DNA from: Bradyrhizobium embrapense
GTDB taxonomy: Bacteria > Pseudomonadota > Alphaproteobacteria > Rhizobiales > Xanthobacteraceae
Direction: 5' to 3'
DNA length: 64,000 bases
Assembly: GCF_001189235.2 (NCBI RefSeq)
Contig: NZ_LFIP02000009.1
Coordinates: forward strand, 124,001-188,000
The first letter of the stretch is position 1. Every line of letters starts with the position of its first letter. Shown here piece after piece: positions 51,345 through 60,000 of this stretch. A model generated the notes under the pieces. It had not been told where the DNA came from. It made no database searches and worked only from the letters and a program-made list of their open reading frames with translations. The translations under genes and the position numbers were made by a program.

Positions 51345-51570
51345 CGACGCCCCATCTGTCACGGTACCTGAGAGCTTGATCCGCATCGGGCGCGGGCCCG
51401 ATGGCGAACTATCCCCTTCGGTGGACGAATGGCCCTTGATGTACGGCCAAGTCGTCTCTCTCCAGATCGTCCTGATGAAACGGTCCTTTTGCCTGAGAGT
51501 TTCCGGGGCGGTTGCTCCGTCGGCGCTGAAGCAAAAGCACGAATGCCATTGCTTCAGTCTCTCCCGCATC
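51345..51570 (-). promoter_or_regulatory. tandem glycine riboswitch
   Basis: Read on the minus strand, aptamer 1 (about 51570-51460) opens GGGAGAGACUGAAGC, continues with GGAGCAACCGCCCC and AACUCUCAGGCAAAAGGACCG, and closes GGAGAGAG near 51470. Aptamer 2 (about 51475-51345) follows with GUCCACCGAAGGGGAUAGUUCGCC, AGCUCUCAGGUACCGUGACAGAUGGGG. CACCGAAGGGG and CUCUCAGG...GACAGAUGG are hallmark conserved positions of the glycine class, and two aptamers in a row is the typical form. It controls the dadA-like gene downstream. Confidence 0.9.
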
Positions 51571-51668
51571 ATCGCGTTGGACGGCCGGACCGTAGGCGAA
51601 GCCTCAAAATTGAACAAGGCCAAATTTCGATCCGGCTGTGCCAAACTGTTGTGCAGTGCAAATCAGCC

Positions 51669-52799
51669 TTAGTCGAGCGTTGCGAGCAGCGCTGCCATCA
51701 GACGGCCGCGCTCGGCGAGGCTGTCGACTTCGATATGTTCGTTCAAAGTGTGGGCGTCGGCACCGCGTACGCCGAGGCCGTCGAGGGTAGGGATGCCCAT
51801 CGCACCGGTGAAGTTGCCGTCGGAGCCGCCGCCGGCGCTGCCGTGCGGCAAATCAAGACCCATGTCGGCGGCGAGACGCTTCGCCTTTTCATAGAGCGCC
51901 ATGGTGCCGGCATCCGGCTCCCACACCGGGCGCGTGACGCCGCGCGTCACCTTGAATGTCACGTCATTTGCCGTGCCGGACAGCGCCAGCATGCGCTCGA
52001 CGCCGCGGTCGAGATCGGCCTGGCGCTTGGCCATGCTGAGCGCTTCGCCGGTGCAGGTCGTTGCGACGCAATTGACCCATTGGCCGCCATGCACGATGCC
52101 GACCGAGAAGGTGCAGTCCTCGGTGGTCATGCCGTCGATGGCGATGATCTGCCGGGCCATTTCGCGGATCGCGGAACGGCCGGACGAAAGCGTCGCGCCG
52201 GCATGGCTCGGCTTGCCAGTGGCTTCCAGATTGAAGCGCGCGATCGCGTAGCGGCCGGTGACGACACCGTTGTTCGGCCGGCCGGGCTCCGGCACCAGCA
52301 CGTATTTGTTGCGTGCGGCTTCCGCCTCGATGATGTCGCGCGTCGACGGCGTGCCGACCTCTTCATCGGGCGTGAACAGCACCGTGATCGGCAGCGGCGT
52401 CGTGAAGGAGGCGCGTGCCAGCTGCCTGATCGCCTCGATCGACAGATAGTTGCCGCCCTTCATGTCGAAGATGCCGGGCCCGAAGCACTTGTTGCCTTCG
52501 CGCCGCCATGCCAGCTTTTCGATGGTGCCGACCGGATGCACGGTGTCCAGATGGCCGGCGATGAGGATGCCCGGCTGACCTTGTTTCGGATGGGGAAAAC
52601 GGGCGCGGACGCAGCCGGCAAACCCCTGACGCCCGGCGATGCGTTCGATCGTCGCACCCATGATCGCCATCTCGCGCGCGGCGAGATCGAGCATGCGCTC
52701 GACCGCGGCCGCATCCCATGTCGGGCTCTCGCATTCCACCCAGCTGCGCAGCCCCTGCAGCATCGCTTCGGAATCAAAAGGAAGATTGGCGGGGTTCAT
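51669..52799 (-). CDS. M20 family peptidase (glutamate carboxypeptidase/CPG2-like)
   Basis: A 376-residue Zn hydrolase: GILIAGHLDTVHPVGT, CFGPGIFDMKGGNYLSIEAI (bridging Asp), FTPDEEVGTPSTR (Glu-Glu), lid domain GKPSHAGATLSSGRSAIREMAR, and GVRGADAHTLNEHIEVDSL with the final His. Typical CPG2-like length without a signal peptide, so it acts in the cytoplasm. It is upstream of the riboswitch and divergent from the binding-protein gene. Its stop is about 100 nt before aptamer 1, so the riboswitch probably does not control it. Confidence 0.93.
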   Translation of the reverse strand: MNPANLPFDSEAMLQGLRSWVECESPTWDAAAVERMLDLAAREMAIMGATIERIAGRQGFAGCVRARFPHPKQGQPGILIAGHLDTVHPVGTIEKLAWRREGNKCFGPGIFDMKGGNYLSIEAIRQLARASFTTPLPITVLFTPDEEVGTPSTRDIIEAEAARNKYVLVPEPGRPNNGVVTGRYAIARFNLEATGKPSHAGATLSSGRSAIREMARQIIAIDGMTTEDCTFSVGIVHGGQWVNCVATTCTGEALSMAKRQADLDRGVERMLALSGTANDVTFKVTRGVTRPVWEPDAGTMALYEKAKRLAADMGLDLPHGSAGGGSDGNFTGAMGIPTLDGLGVRGADAHTLNEHIEVDSLAERGRLMAALLATLD

Positions 52800-52867
52800 G
52801 TCTTTTCTCTCTTGTTGTTTGTTCGCGCCGATACGCGTTCGCGTGCGTTACGAAAAGCTCCGAAGAC

Positions 52868-52881
52868 GACTTTGTAAAGTC
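52868..52881. promoter_or_regulatory. palindrome GACTTTGTAAAGTC in divergent promoter region
   Basis: Two 6-bp arms (GACTTT, AAAGTC) around GT, 68 bp before the M20 start and 187 bp before the binding-protein gene, in the shared 269-nt upstream region. A candidate operator; the binder is unknown. Confidence 0.35.
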
Positions 52882-53068
52882 AAATGCGCTGCACCCGCCG
52901 TTCATTCGTTCGTATACGTTCGATCCTGCCGGAAACCGATTGACGCGCATTGCGCTTGATGCAAGTCTCGATTTCACAAGCCATACAGCATGTTAGTTCG
53001 CCTAAATAACGAACCGCATGCATAACGAATAAGCCGGCTTTGACCAGTTACACGTCAGGAGAGATTGC

Positions 53069-54688
53069 ATGTTCCCTATCTCGCGTTGGAAGCACCGCAC
53101 GCTAGCGGCTGCGTTGACGGCGCTCGCGCTGTCGTTCGCGCCGCAGGAATTGTCGTTTGCGCCGCAGGCCGTGGCCGCGGACAAGACCATCACCGCGGTG
53201 ATGCATTCGGATCTACGGGTCATCGATCCGATCCTGACCACCGCCTACATCACGCGTGACCACGGCTACATGGTCTACGACACGCTGATCGCGACCGATT
53301 CCAACTTCAAGATTCAGCCGCAGATGGCGGACTGGAAGGTCTCCGACGACAAGCTCACTTACACGTTCACGCTGCGCGACGGCCTGAAGTGGCATGACGG
53401 CGGGCCGGTGACCGCCGAGGATTGCGTGGCCTCGCTGAAGCGCTGGGCCAAGGTCGACGGTATGGGCCAGAAGCTGATGGATTTCACGGCGAGCATCGAA
53501 GCCACCGATGCGAAGACGATCACGCTGAAGCTGAAGGAGCCCTACGGCCTGGTGCTGGAGTCGATCGGCAAGCCTTCGTCGCGCGTCGCCTTCATGATGC
53601 CGAAACGGCTGGCCGAGACGCCGCCGGACAAGCCGATTCCGGAACAGATCGGTTCGGGTCCGTTCAAGTTCGTGCAGGCTGAATTCCAGCCCGGCGTGAA
53701 GGCGGTCTACGTCAAGAACAAGGATTACGTGCCGCGCAAGGAGCCGGCGAGCTGGACCGCAGGCGGCAAGGTCGTGAAGGTCGACCGCGTCGAGTGGGTC
53801 ACGATGGCCGACGCGCAGACCGCGCTGAATGCGCTGCAGTCAGGCGATATCGATTTCCTGGAGAACCCGTCGCTAGACACGCTATCGGTCCTGGAAGCCG
53901 ACAAGGACATCAAGATCGAGACGCTAAACAAAGCCGGCTTCCAGACGCTGGGCCGCATGAACTTCCTCTACCCGCCGTTCGACAACATCAAGGTTCGCCA
54001 GGCGGCGCTGCTGGCGGTCAACCAGAAGCAGGTGCTCGACGCGCTGGTCGGCAATCCCAAGTATTACAAGACCTGCGTCGCCTTCTTCATCTGCGATACG
54101 CCGTTCGCGACCGATGTCGGCGGAGAGACGTTGTTGAAGGGCGGCGACATGGCGGCGGCCAAGAAGGCGCTTGCCGAGTCGGGCTATGATGGAACGCCTA
54201 TCGTCATCATGGCGCCCGGCGACGTCACCACGCTCAAGGCGCAGCCGGTTGTCGTCGCCCAGCAACTGCGCGACGCCGGCTTCAAGGTCGACCTGCAGGC
54301 GACCGACTGGCAGACTGTGGTGACCCGTCGCGCCAGCCAGAAGCCGCCGAAGGAGGGCGGCTGGAACATGTTCTTCACCAACTGGGTCAGCGCCGACGTC
54401 TCCAACCCGATCGCCAATCTCTCGATTGGCGGCCAGGGCAAGAATGGCGGCTGGTTCGGCTGGGCCGAGGATGCCAAGATCGAACAGCTGAAGGATGCGT
54501 TCGTCCGCGCGACTTCGCTCGACGAGCAGAAGAAGATCGCGGCCGATATCCAGAAGGAAGCCTACGAGCAGGTCATCTACATCCCGCTCGGCCAGTATCA
54601 GGGACCGAGCGCATGGCGGAAGTCGCTGACCGGTGTGCTCGACGGACCGGCGACGCCGATCTTCTGGAATATCGACAAGTCCGAGTAG
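53069..54688 (+). CDS. ABC transporter periplasmic substrate-binding protein (family 5, peptide)
   Basis: A 539-residue family 5 solute-binding protein. The signal peptide (about residues 1-37) contains a tandem duplication: LSFAPQ-E-LSFAPQ before AVAAD, which lengthens the region before cleavage. Core: HSDLRVIDPILTTAYITRDHGYMVYDTLIATD in outline, WKVSDDKLTYTFTLRDGLKWHDGGPVTAEDCVASLKRW in outline, and DNIKVRQAALLAVNQKQVLDALVG. AGGAGAG lies 5-11 nt before ATG. It is the best candidate partner of the DppB/DppC/ATPase operon on the other strand. A terminator follows. Confidence 0.93.
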   Translation: MFPISRWKHRTLAAALTALALSFAPQELSFAPQAVAADKTITAVMHSDLRVIDPILTTAYITRDHGYMVYDTLIATDSNFKIQPQMADWKVSDDKLTYTFTLRDGLKWHDGGPVTAEDCVASLKRWAKVDGMGQKLMDFTASIEATDAKTITLKLKEPYGLVLESIGKPSSRVAFMMPKRLAETPPDKPIPEQIGSGPFKFVQAEFQPGVKAVYVKNKDYVPRKEPASWTAGGKVVKVDRVEWVTMADAQTALNALQSGDIDFLENPSLDTLSVLEADKDIKIETLNKAGFQTLGRMNFLYPPFDNIKVRQAALLAVNQKQVLDALVGNPKYYKTCVAFFICDTPFATDVGGETLLKGGDMAAAKKALAESGYDGTPIVIMAPGDVTTLKAQPVVVAQQLRDAGFKVDLQATDWQTVVTRRASQKPPKEGGWNMFFTNWVSADVSNPIANLSIGGQGKNGGWFGWAEDAKIEQLKDAFVRATSLDEQKKIAADIQKEAYEQVIYIPLGQYQGPSAWRKSLTGVLDGPATPIFWNIDKSE

Positions 54689-54709
54689 GCTTCAGGCTTC
54701 ACGCAATAC

Positions 54710-54736
54710 AAACGGCCGGGACTTGTCCCGGCCGTT
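54710..54736 (+). terminator. rho-independent terminator of binding-protein gene
   Basis: AAACGGCCGGG, loop acttg, tCCCGGCCGTTT: an 8-bp GC stem flanked by A and T runs, 22 nt after the stop codon. Confidence 0.85.
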
Positions 54737-54770
54737 TACGTTTCGCGCAGCCGCTCCGCGGCGGCGGTCG

Positions 54771-55085
54771 CTAATTCGCATGGCCTGATTTGGCGCGGCC
54801 CGCGCTCGACAGGCTCGAGAGCTGGGTCTGTCCGACACCGGCGCCGTTGACCCAGACCATTGCGCCTGCGGCGAACGCCAGCAATCCGCACAGCACGATC
54901 GCGCCGCGAAGCCATAGCCGGTAGATCGCGCGCTCATGGGGTGGCGCATCGCGGAATCTCTGTGCGTTGAGCCCGTTGCTGCAGTGAGCCGCGTCGTCAC
55001 CGTGCTCGAGGACAGAAGCGCCATGATCAGGCGCGTCGACAATCTGATTGCGACCGGCAATCCGATTGCTGTTCGCAATCGTCAT
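54771..55085 (-). CDS. small single-span membrane protein
   Basis: A 104-residue protein with a polar N-terminal half (RNQIVDAPDHGASVLEHGDDAAHCSNG), a conserved-looking RFRDAPPHERAIYRLWLRG turn, one hydrophobic segment (GAIVLCGLLAFAAGAMVWV) and a short Ser-rich C-terminus. GGAG lies 7 nt before the ATG. No family recognised. Another frame over the same bases is longer but Ser/Arg-rich and lacks a ribosome site. Confidence 0.6.
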   Translation of the reverse strand: MTIANSNRIAGRNQIVDAPDHGASVLEHGDDAAHCSNGLNAQRFRDAPPHERAIYRLWLRGAIVLCGLLAFAAGAMVWVNGAGVGQTQLSSLSSAGRAKSGHAN

Positions 55086-55366
55086 CGCCTATCTCCAACT
55101 CATTGATTTCGAAATGTGAGGGCCGCGAAATGTGCGGCCAGAACTTTCCAACGCCTCAAGACTACCACGTTCGGCGATCGCGGCATGTGAACCGCACCAC
55201 AGCCGGAAGACACGATGTGGTGATGCGAACATCGAGATACCGTGCGTACCTGACCAGCCGGTCGGCGCGCACTGGCATACCAAATTGATTGACGCCGGTT
55301 TTAAGGTTCCCGTTAGTATTGCGTCGTAATCTGGCCGCCAGTTTGTGTACCTACCGCGACAGGCCC

Positions 55367-55654
55367 ATGGCCGACGACCATAGCAGGCCCACGCCGGCCA
55401 ATGCGCAACAGCCAATGCCGACCGAGCAGCGCCGTGCCGGCGCGCGCCGCCGCGTCCTCAAGTCGGGAGCGATCGAGTTCGGCAATGAAGCGATCGCCTG
55501 CACGGTCCGCAATCTCTCGCCTCAGGGCGCCTGCATCGAAGTCAACTCACCGCTGTGGTTTCCCGACTGCTTCACCCTCGGCGTCGACGGCCAGCGGTGG
55601 CCGTGCCGCATCGTGTGGAAGAAGCAGAAGCGGCTGGGACTGGCGTTCGGTTAG
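55367..55654 (+). CDS. PilZ-domain protein
   Basis: A 95-residue protein that is nearly all PilZ domain: RRAGARRRVLKSGAIEFGN (RxxxR-like c-di-GMP contact region), then ACTVRNLSPQGACIEVNSPLWFPDCFTL where the D/NxSxxG motif reads NLSPQG, and WPCRIVWKKQKRLGLAFG. In many alphaproteobacteria such single-domain proteins are numerous and need not bind c-di-GMP. ATG 55367 gives a family-like start; no operon partner. Confidence 0.85.
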   Translation: MADDHSRPTPANAQQPMPTEQRRAGARRRVLKSGAIEFGNEAIACTVRNLSPQGACIEVNSPLWFPDCFTLGVDGQRWPCRIVWKKQKRLGLAFG

Positions 55655-55849
55655 GGCTCCATCCCCGGCGGGCCGCGTCGCGCCGATTTGCACGAACAGT
55701 TGTCGTCTATTTCACAAACTACCCAAGGTTACCGGGGTATGGTCCAACGGGCCGATATGGGCGCCCCTCCAGCATGCACGCTCTCACCGTGCAAGGGTGG
55801 CGCCCATTGTTTCGCTGCTGTGGATCCACCCAGCCTCGGGGAAATTGTG

Positions 55850-57754
55850 ATGACCATCAATGTCAAGGCCTACGCGAACGCCGATGATATCCTGATCGCC
55901 TGGCAGCCGGACACCTGGTCCAACGACTGGGTTGGATTCCAGCTCGAGCGGCGCAACAACATCACGCAGCAGACGATCGTGCTGTCCAACCGCATTCCGC
56001 CGAAGCCCGGCGAGAAGCCGGTCGCGGACGCCGGCATCTCCTCGACGCAATCGCCGTTCCGGCGCTGCATTTGGACCGATCACAGCGTCGTCGACACCGA
56101 CAACGTCTCCTATCGCGTCACCGCGATGAAGAGCGGCGCGAACGGGACGTTCACGCCCGATGCCGCCTCGGTGTCGGCCTGGACGACGCCGGCGGTCGCG
56201 TCGGGCGATGCGGGCGGCGGCTTGTCGGCCTATTTCAACCGGGGCACTCTGATGTCCCAGATCGTCAGCCGCTTCGTGAAGGGTGATACGTCCGACGACT
56301 CGCTGCGCAATTTCGTCAAGGGCCTGTCCGATCCGGCCAACCAGGCGCGGCGCTACCTTTCAGGCGATGCACTGCACGAGATCCTGGCCTTCCTGCACGA
56401 TGCCGATTTGCGCGGCAGCCAGGTCCATGCTGCGATCTACGAGATGAATGACGAGGAGCTGGTCGGCGCGCTGAAACCGTTCGGCAGCCGCGGCAATGTC
56501 CTGCTCGGCAACGGCAGTGCGACCAAGCCGAACATCGCGGGCGAGCTCAGCGGCGCCGGTCTGACCGTCAAGCATCGCGATCTGTCGAATGCGGGCAGGT
56601 CGTCGCCCAGCGTCCACAACAAGTTCGTGGTCGAGAGCGACGCGCACGGCAACGCGATCCGCGTGCTGACCGGCAGCACCAACTGGACTACCACCGGGCT
56701 GTGCACGCAGCTCAACAACGTGCTGATCATCGAGAATGCGGTGATCGCCAAGCGCTATCTCGATCAGTGGGGCAGGCTGGTCGCTGCGGGCAACGCCATG
56801 CCGCCCGCGCTCAAGGCGTCGAATTCCACTCCGACCAGCGACGCCAACATTTCGGTCTACTTCGCCGCGACCAACGGCGAGGCGGAGTTCAAACCCGTGC
56901 TGGACCTGATCAAGAACGCCAAAGACGGCGCGCTCTTCCTGATGTTCATGCCGGGTCAATCGCCGCTGCTTAGTGCCCTGCTGGACCGCGCCCAGCAGAA
57001 CGACATCTATGTTCGCGGCGTGGTATCGACCATGATGCCCAGCAAGAACGGCAACATCGTTTCGGTCGGCGGGCAGGTGGTGAAATCGGGCGCGCCGCAG
57101 CAATCCTTCCACGACGACGTGCAGCTGCCGCATGGCGTGAACGCGACCAACGAGCCCTCCTGGGCTGACGTCGAATTCAGCGTTCAGCAGATCCGCAACG
57201 CGGGGATGATCGCGATCGTTCACTCCAAGACCATCGTGGTCGATCCGTTCTCCGACAATTGCGCCGTCATCACCGGATCGCACAATTTCTCGGTCGCGGC
57301 CTCCGAGAAGAACGACGAGAACCTCGTGATCATCCGCGGCAACAAGCAACTCGCCCAGGCCTATGCGCTGCATATCAACGGCGTCTACGACCATTATTCC
57401 TGGCGCGGCTATCTCGGCAGCGGCGGCAATCCGGATCAGATCTACTCGCTCGACGGCTGGAAGCCGGGCGGCGGCAAGGAGCAGGAGCTGGATTTCTGGA
57501 TGGAGGAGCCGGTGCCGCCACGCCCGACGCGCAGCGGAGGCGGCGGCGGCGCGGCGCGACAGCCCGCCGCGGCTGGTGGGGCTTCGAAGAAGACAGCCGT
57601 CAAGAGGGCGCCTAAGAAAGCTGCGAAAAAAGCAGCGAAGAAATCCGCAAAGACGGCAGCCAAGAAATCGGCGAAGAAGGTAAAGGCCAAGAAGCCGGCC
57701 AAGGCCGCAAAGGCAAAGGCCAAGAAAACCAAGAAGGCCAAGGCCAAGAAATAG
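55850..57754 (+). CDS. phospholipase-D-like protein with Lys/Ala-rich tail
   Basis: A 634-residue protein. Residues about 1-115 form a fibronectin-like beta domain. Two HKD units follow: His256/Lys258 (HNKFVVESD, then GSTNW) and His458/Lys460/Asp465 (HSKTIVVD, then GSHNF), so the PLD superfamily catalytic pair is complete. Residues 575-634 are nearly all Lys and Ala (AKKSAKTAAKKSAKKVKAKK), like an H1-type tail, following a Gly/Pro linker. Likely a phosphodiesterase acting on nucleic acid or lipid, with the tail binding polyanions. GGGGAA precedes the ATG; no signal peptide is present. Confidence 0.85.
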   Translation: MTINVKAYANADDILIAWQPDTWSNDWVGFQLERRNNITQQTIVLSNRIPPKPGEKPVADAGISSTQSPFRRCIWTDHSVVDTDNVSYRVTAMKSGANGTFTPDAASVSAWTTPAVASGDAGGGLSAYFNRGTLMSQIVSRFVKGDTSDDSLRNFVKGLSDPANQARRYLSGDALHEILAFLHDADLRGSQVHAAIYEMNDEELVGALKPFGSRGNVLLGNGSATKPNIAGELSGAGLTVKHRDLSNAGRSSPSVHNKFVVESDAHGNAIRVLTGSTNWTTTGLCTQLNNVLIIENAVIAKRYLDQWGRLVAAGNAMPPALKASNSTPTSDANISVYFAATNGEAEFKPVLDLIKNAKDGALFLMFMPGQSPLLSALLDRAQQNDIYVRGVVSTMMPSKNGNIVSVGGQVVKSGAPQQSFHDDVQLPHGVNATNEPSWADVEFSVQQIRNAGMIAIVHSKTIVVDPFSDNCAVITGSHNFSVAASEKNDENLVIIRGNKQLAQAYALHINGVYDHYSWRGYLGSGGNPDQIYSLDGWKPGGGKEQELDFWMEEPVPPRPTRSGGGGGAARQPAAAGGASKKTAVKRAPKKAAKKAAKKSAKTAAKKSAKKVKAKKPAKAAKAKAKKTKKAKAKK

Positions 57755-57775
57755 TCGCGGTCGCGCGAGCGCGCC

Positions 57776-57862
57776 TGGTGCGGGCGGTGGGACTCGAACC
57801 CACATGACGTTGCCGTCGAGGGATTTTAAGTCCCTTGCGTCTACCAATTCCGCCACGTCCGC
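57776..57862 (-). tRNA. tRNA-Leu (anticodon TAA)
   Basis: An 87-nt class II tRNA on the minus strand. It starts GCGGACGTGGCGG, has a D-loop AATTGGTAGACGC, an anticodon stem AGGGA-CTTAAAA-TCCCT with anticodon TAA, a long variable arm (CGACGGCAACGTC), and T-arm GTGGG-TTCGAGT-CCCAC. The 3' CCA is encoded. One acceptor position (5-68) reads A-C instead of a pair. It begins 22 nt after the PLD-like stop codon. Confidence 0.95.
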
Positions 57863-58087
57863 ATTGCGCCAGGCGGGCCGATTACTAGCGCGTTTGCCGG
57901 CGGAGTGGAATTGTCATTATCCGCTGCTAACGGGCGCGGTTTCAAAGGCTTAAGGCGTGGTTTGCAATTCCATTTGCTTCCGCGGCCGGGCATTGGGATA
58001 AGCAGCGCGCCGCCGCGATTGAGCCTCAATCCGGACACCGGCGGCTGCTTTAGGCAATCTCAACACTGTCGGGACTAAGAAAGCTGA

Positions 58088-58522
58088 ATGTCTGTTCGTC
58101 TTCCACGCCGCCCAAATCTGTCGCGCGCGGCAGCCATGGTTGCGCTGCTCGCCTCGGCTGCCGGAGTTTCCGGCTGCGCACAGATCGGCGAGAGCGTGCC
58201 CTCGGCCTTCGCCGATCCCGCCAAGTACGATCTGTATGACTGCAAGCAGCTTGAGACCGAGCGCAAGGGCCTCGCGAGCCGCGCAGAGGCTCAGGAAAAG
58301 CTGATGGCCAAGGCGGAGACAGGCGTCGGCGGTACCGTGGTCTCGGAGATGGTCTATCGCAACGAGCTGATCTCGATCCACGCCCAGCAGAGGCTGGCGG
58401 AGCAGGCCTGGCGCACCAACAAATGCCACGAGAGCCCGCCGGATGCGCCTGCGGCGGCCGTACCCGCAGCGCCTGCGCCGGGGGCGAAGGGTCCGCGCGC
58501 GCCGCGAGGCCTCGTTCACTGA
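58088..58522 (+). CDS. hypothetical lipoprotein
   Basis: A 144-residue protein. A signal with lipobox GVSGC gives Cys30 as lipid anchor, followed by ESVPSAFADPAKYDLYDCKQLETERKGLASRAEAQEKLMAKAE in outline, then a helical part and a Pro/Ala-rich C-terminus. Cys pairs DCKQLE and NKCHES could form a disulfide. Conserved in related genera as far as I can judge by style, with no known function. Convergent with the FAD monooxygenase. Confidence 0.75.
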   Translation: MSVRLPRRPNLSRAAAMVALLASAAGVSGCAQIGESVPSAFADPAKYDLYDCKQLETERKGLASRAEAQEKLMAKAETGVGGTVVSEMVYRNELISIHAQQRLAEQAWRTNKCHESPPDAPAAAVPAAPAPGAKGPRAPRGLVH

Positions 58523-58544
58523 ACGCGCGCTTCGAACTGGTCTC

Positions 58545-59747
58545 TCAGGCGCGCCAGTCGTAGATCCAGTCCTGCCGCGCCAGCATGCGCTGCGGACCGA
58601 TGGCGCGGATCGCGAGATCGCGCGCGATCGCAAGCGGTCCGCTCAAATGATAGATGCGGCCCTGCTGCCGCGCCATGCGCTGCACTTTCAGCACGCGGCC
58701 TCGCCGCATCTTCGCGTAGCGCTTCAACGCGGCGGGAATGCCCGCGGTGTTCTCGCCGGTGCAGTCGGCCAGGGCCTTGGCCAGCACGGCCGCATCCTCG
58801 ATCGCCATGCCGGCGCCCTGCGCGGCAAACGGCAGCATCGCATGCGCGGCGTCGCCGAGCAGCGTCACCGCGCCTTCGCTCCAGCGGCCGATGTCGGGCA
58901 GGGTGAACAGCGCCCATTTGCGCCAGCCGTCGACCGCGCCGATCAGCATCCGCGCGGTGGCGGGCCAGCGCGGATGGGCGAACGCGCCCTTGATCTCGTT
59001 GGCGTCGCCGGGGGCGCTCCAGCCCGGCCGGTTCCAGGTGCCCGACACGATCGCGACCACGTTGACCTGGCGCCCGGCCGAGATCGGATAGGCCACGAGA
59101 TGCGCATCCGGCCCCATCCACAGCTGCACGCGCGGCGCAGTGTATTCGCGCGGCAGGGCGGTCGCGTCGAGCGTGCCGCGCCAGGCGATCAGGCCGGAGA
59201 ATTGCGGTTGGACATCCGGAAACAAATGTCCACGGACCGACGACCAGATGCCATCGGCGCCGATCAGCGCAACCGCCAATTCCTCCTGCCGTGCGTTGCC
59301 GTGGCGCTGCACCACCGTCAGGCCCTTGGCGTGCTTGGTCACGTCCTCGAATTGGCAGCCGAGCCGCAGATCGATATCGGGATGGTCGTTGACGGCGGCC
59401 TGTAATGCGGCCTGCAGATCGGCGCGGTGGATCACCCAATAGGGGGCGCCGGCGCGGAACTCGGCGGCATGGCCGAGCGGCATCCGCGCAATCTCGCCGC
59501 CGGCCCGCGCGCTCAGGATGTTGACGGAGTCCGGCGTGACCGCGCGCCGCGCCAGCGGTTCCTTGAGCCCGAGCTCGACCAGGATGCGGCTCGCATTGGG
59601 AGAAAGCTGGATGCCGGCGCCGGCTTCCTCGAGCCGCTCGGCTTTTTCCAGCACGACGACGCGAAAGCCCTGTGCCGCCAAGGTCAGCGACGCCGTCAGT
59701 CCTCCGATCCCGGCGCCGGCAACGATGACGGTTCGCGTCAGCGCCAC
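58545..59747 (-). CDS. FAD-dependent monooxygenase (salicylate/3-hydroxybenzoate hydroxylase-like)
   Basis: A 400-residue class A flavoprotein hydroxylase: GAGIGGL for FAD at residues 11-17, LIGADGIWSSVR (the DG motif that contacts FAD and NADPH) in the middle, and LLGDAAHAMLPFAAQGAGMAIEDA for ribityl-FAD. Hydroxylates an aromatic acid or related ring with NADH. No ring-cleavage genes are near. It lies 7 nt after the zf-CHCC gene stop codon, in the same direction. Confidence 0.92.
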   Translation of the reverse strand: MALTRTVIVAGAGIGGLTASLTLAAQGFRVVVLEKAERLEEAGAGIQLSPNASRILVELGLKEPLARRAVTPDSVNILSARAGGEIARMPLGHAAEFRAGAPYWVIHRADLQAALQAAVNDHPDIDLRLGCQFEDVTKHAKGLTVVQRHGNARQEELAVALIGADGIWSSVRGHLFPDVQPQFSGLIAWRGTLDATALPREYTAPRVQLWMGPDAHLVAYPISAGRQVNVVAIVSGTWNRPGWSAPGDANEIKGAFAHPRWPATARMLIGAVDGWRKWALFTLPDIGRWSEGAVTLLGDAAHAMLPFAAQGAGMAIEDAAVLAKALADCTGENTAGIPAALKRYAKMRRGRVLKVQRMARQQGRIYHLSGPLAIARDLAIRAIGPQRMLARQDWIYDWRA

Positions 59748-59754
59748 GGAACGG

Positions 59755-60000
59755 TCAGGCGACCTTGTCTTTCAGCACGCATTCCGGCGGCCGTGCTTCG
59801 CCGGCAGCAAGGTCTGATGCGAAGCGATAGAGCGTCGAGCAGTACGGGCAGATGATCTCGTTGTCGTTGCCGAGGTCGAGGAACACGTGCGGATGGTCGA
59901 ACGGCGGGTTGGCGCCCACGCACATGAACTCCTGCGACCCGATCTCGATCACCGAGACGCCGGCATCGTTATGGAAGTGCGGGACGACGTGGTCGGACAT
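59755..60000 (-). CDS. zinc-finger CHCC domain protein
   Basis: An 81-residue zf-CHCC protein. Metal ligands are Cys27, His36 (DHPHVFLDLG), Cys51 and Cys54 (CPYC). Related to the mitochondrial complex I subunit NDUFS6 and common in alphaproteobacteria, where it is thought to assist Fe-S or respiratory complex assembly. ATG 60000 gives the family-like length; a longer frame starts 24 codons earlier without support. Confidence 0.9.
   Translation of the reverse strand: MSDHVVPHFHNDAGVSVIEIGSQEFMCVGANPPFDHPHVFLDLGNDNEIICPYCSTLYRFASDLAAGEARPPECVLKDKVA

Noticed and set aside
52911..52918. CGTATACG palindrome in the region upstream of the peptide-binding protein
   Set aside because: Only 8 bp are symmetric and the flanks do not pair, so it is too short to call an operator.
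54692..55078. Longer alternative frame over the small membrane-protein gene
   Set aside because: Ser/Arg/Cys-rich with no ribosome site; the frame at 54771-55085 has GGAG with 7-nt spacing and a credible transmembrane helix.
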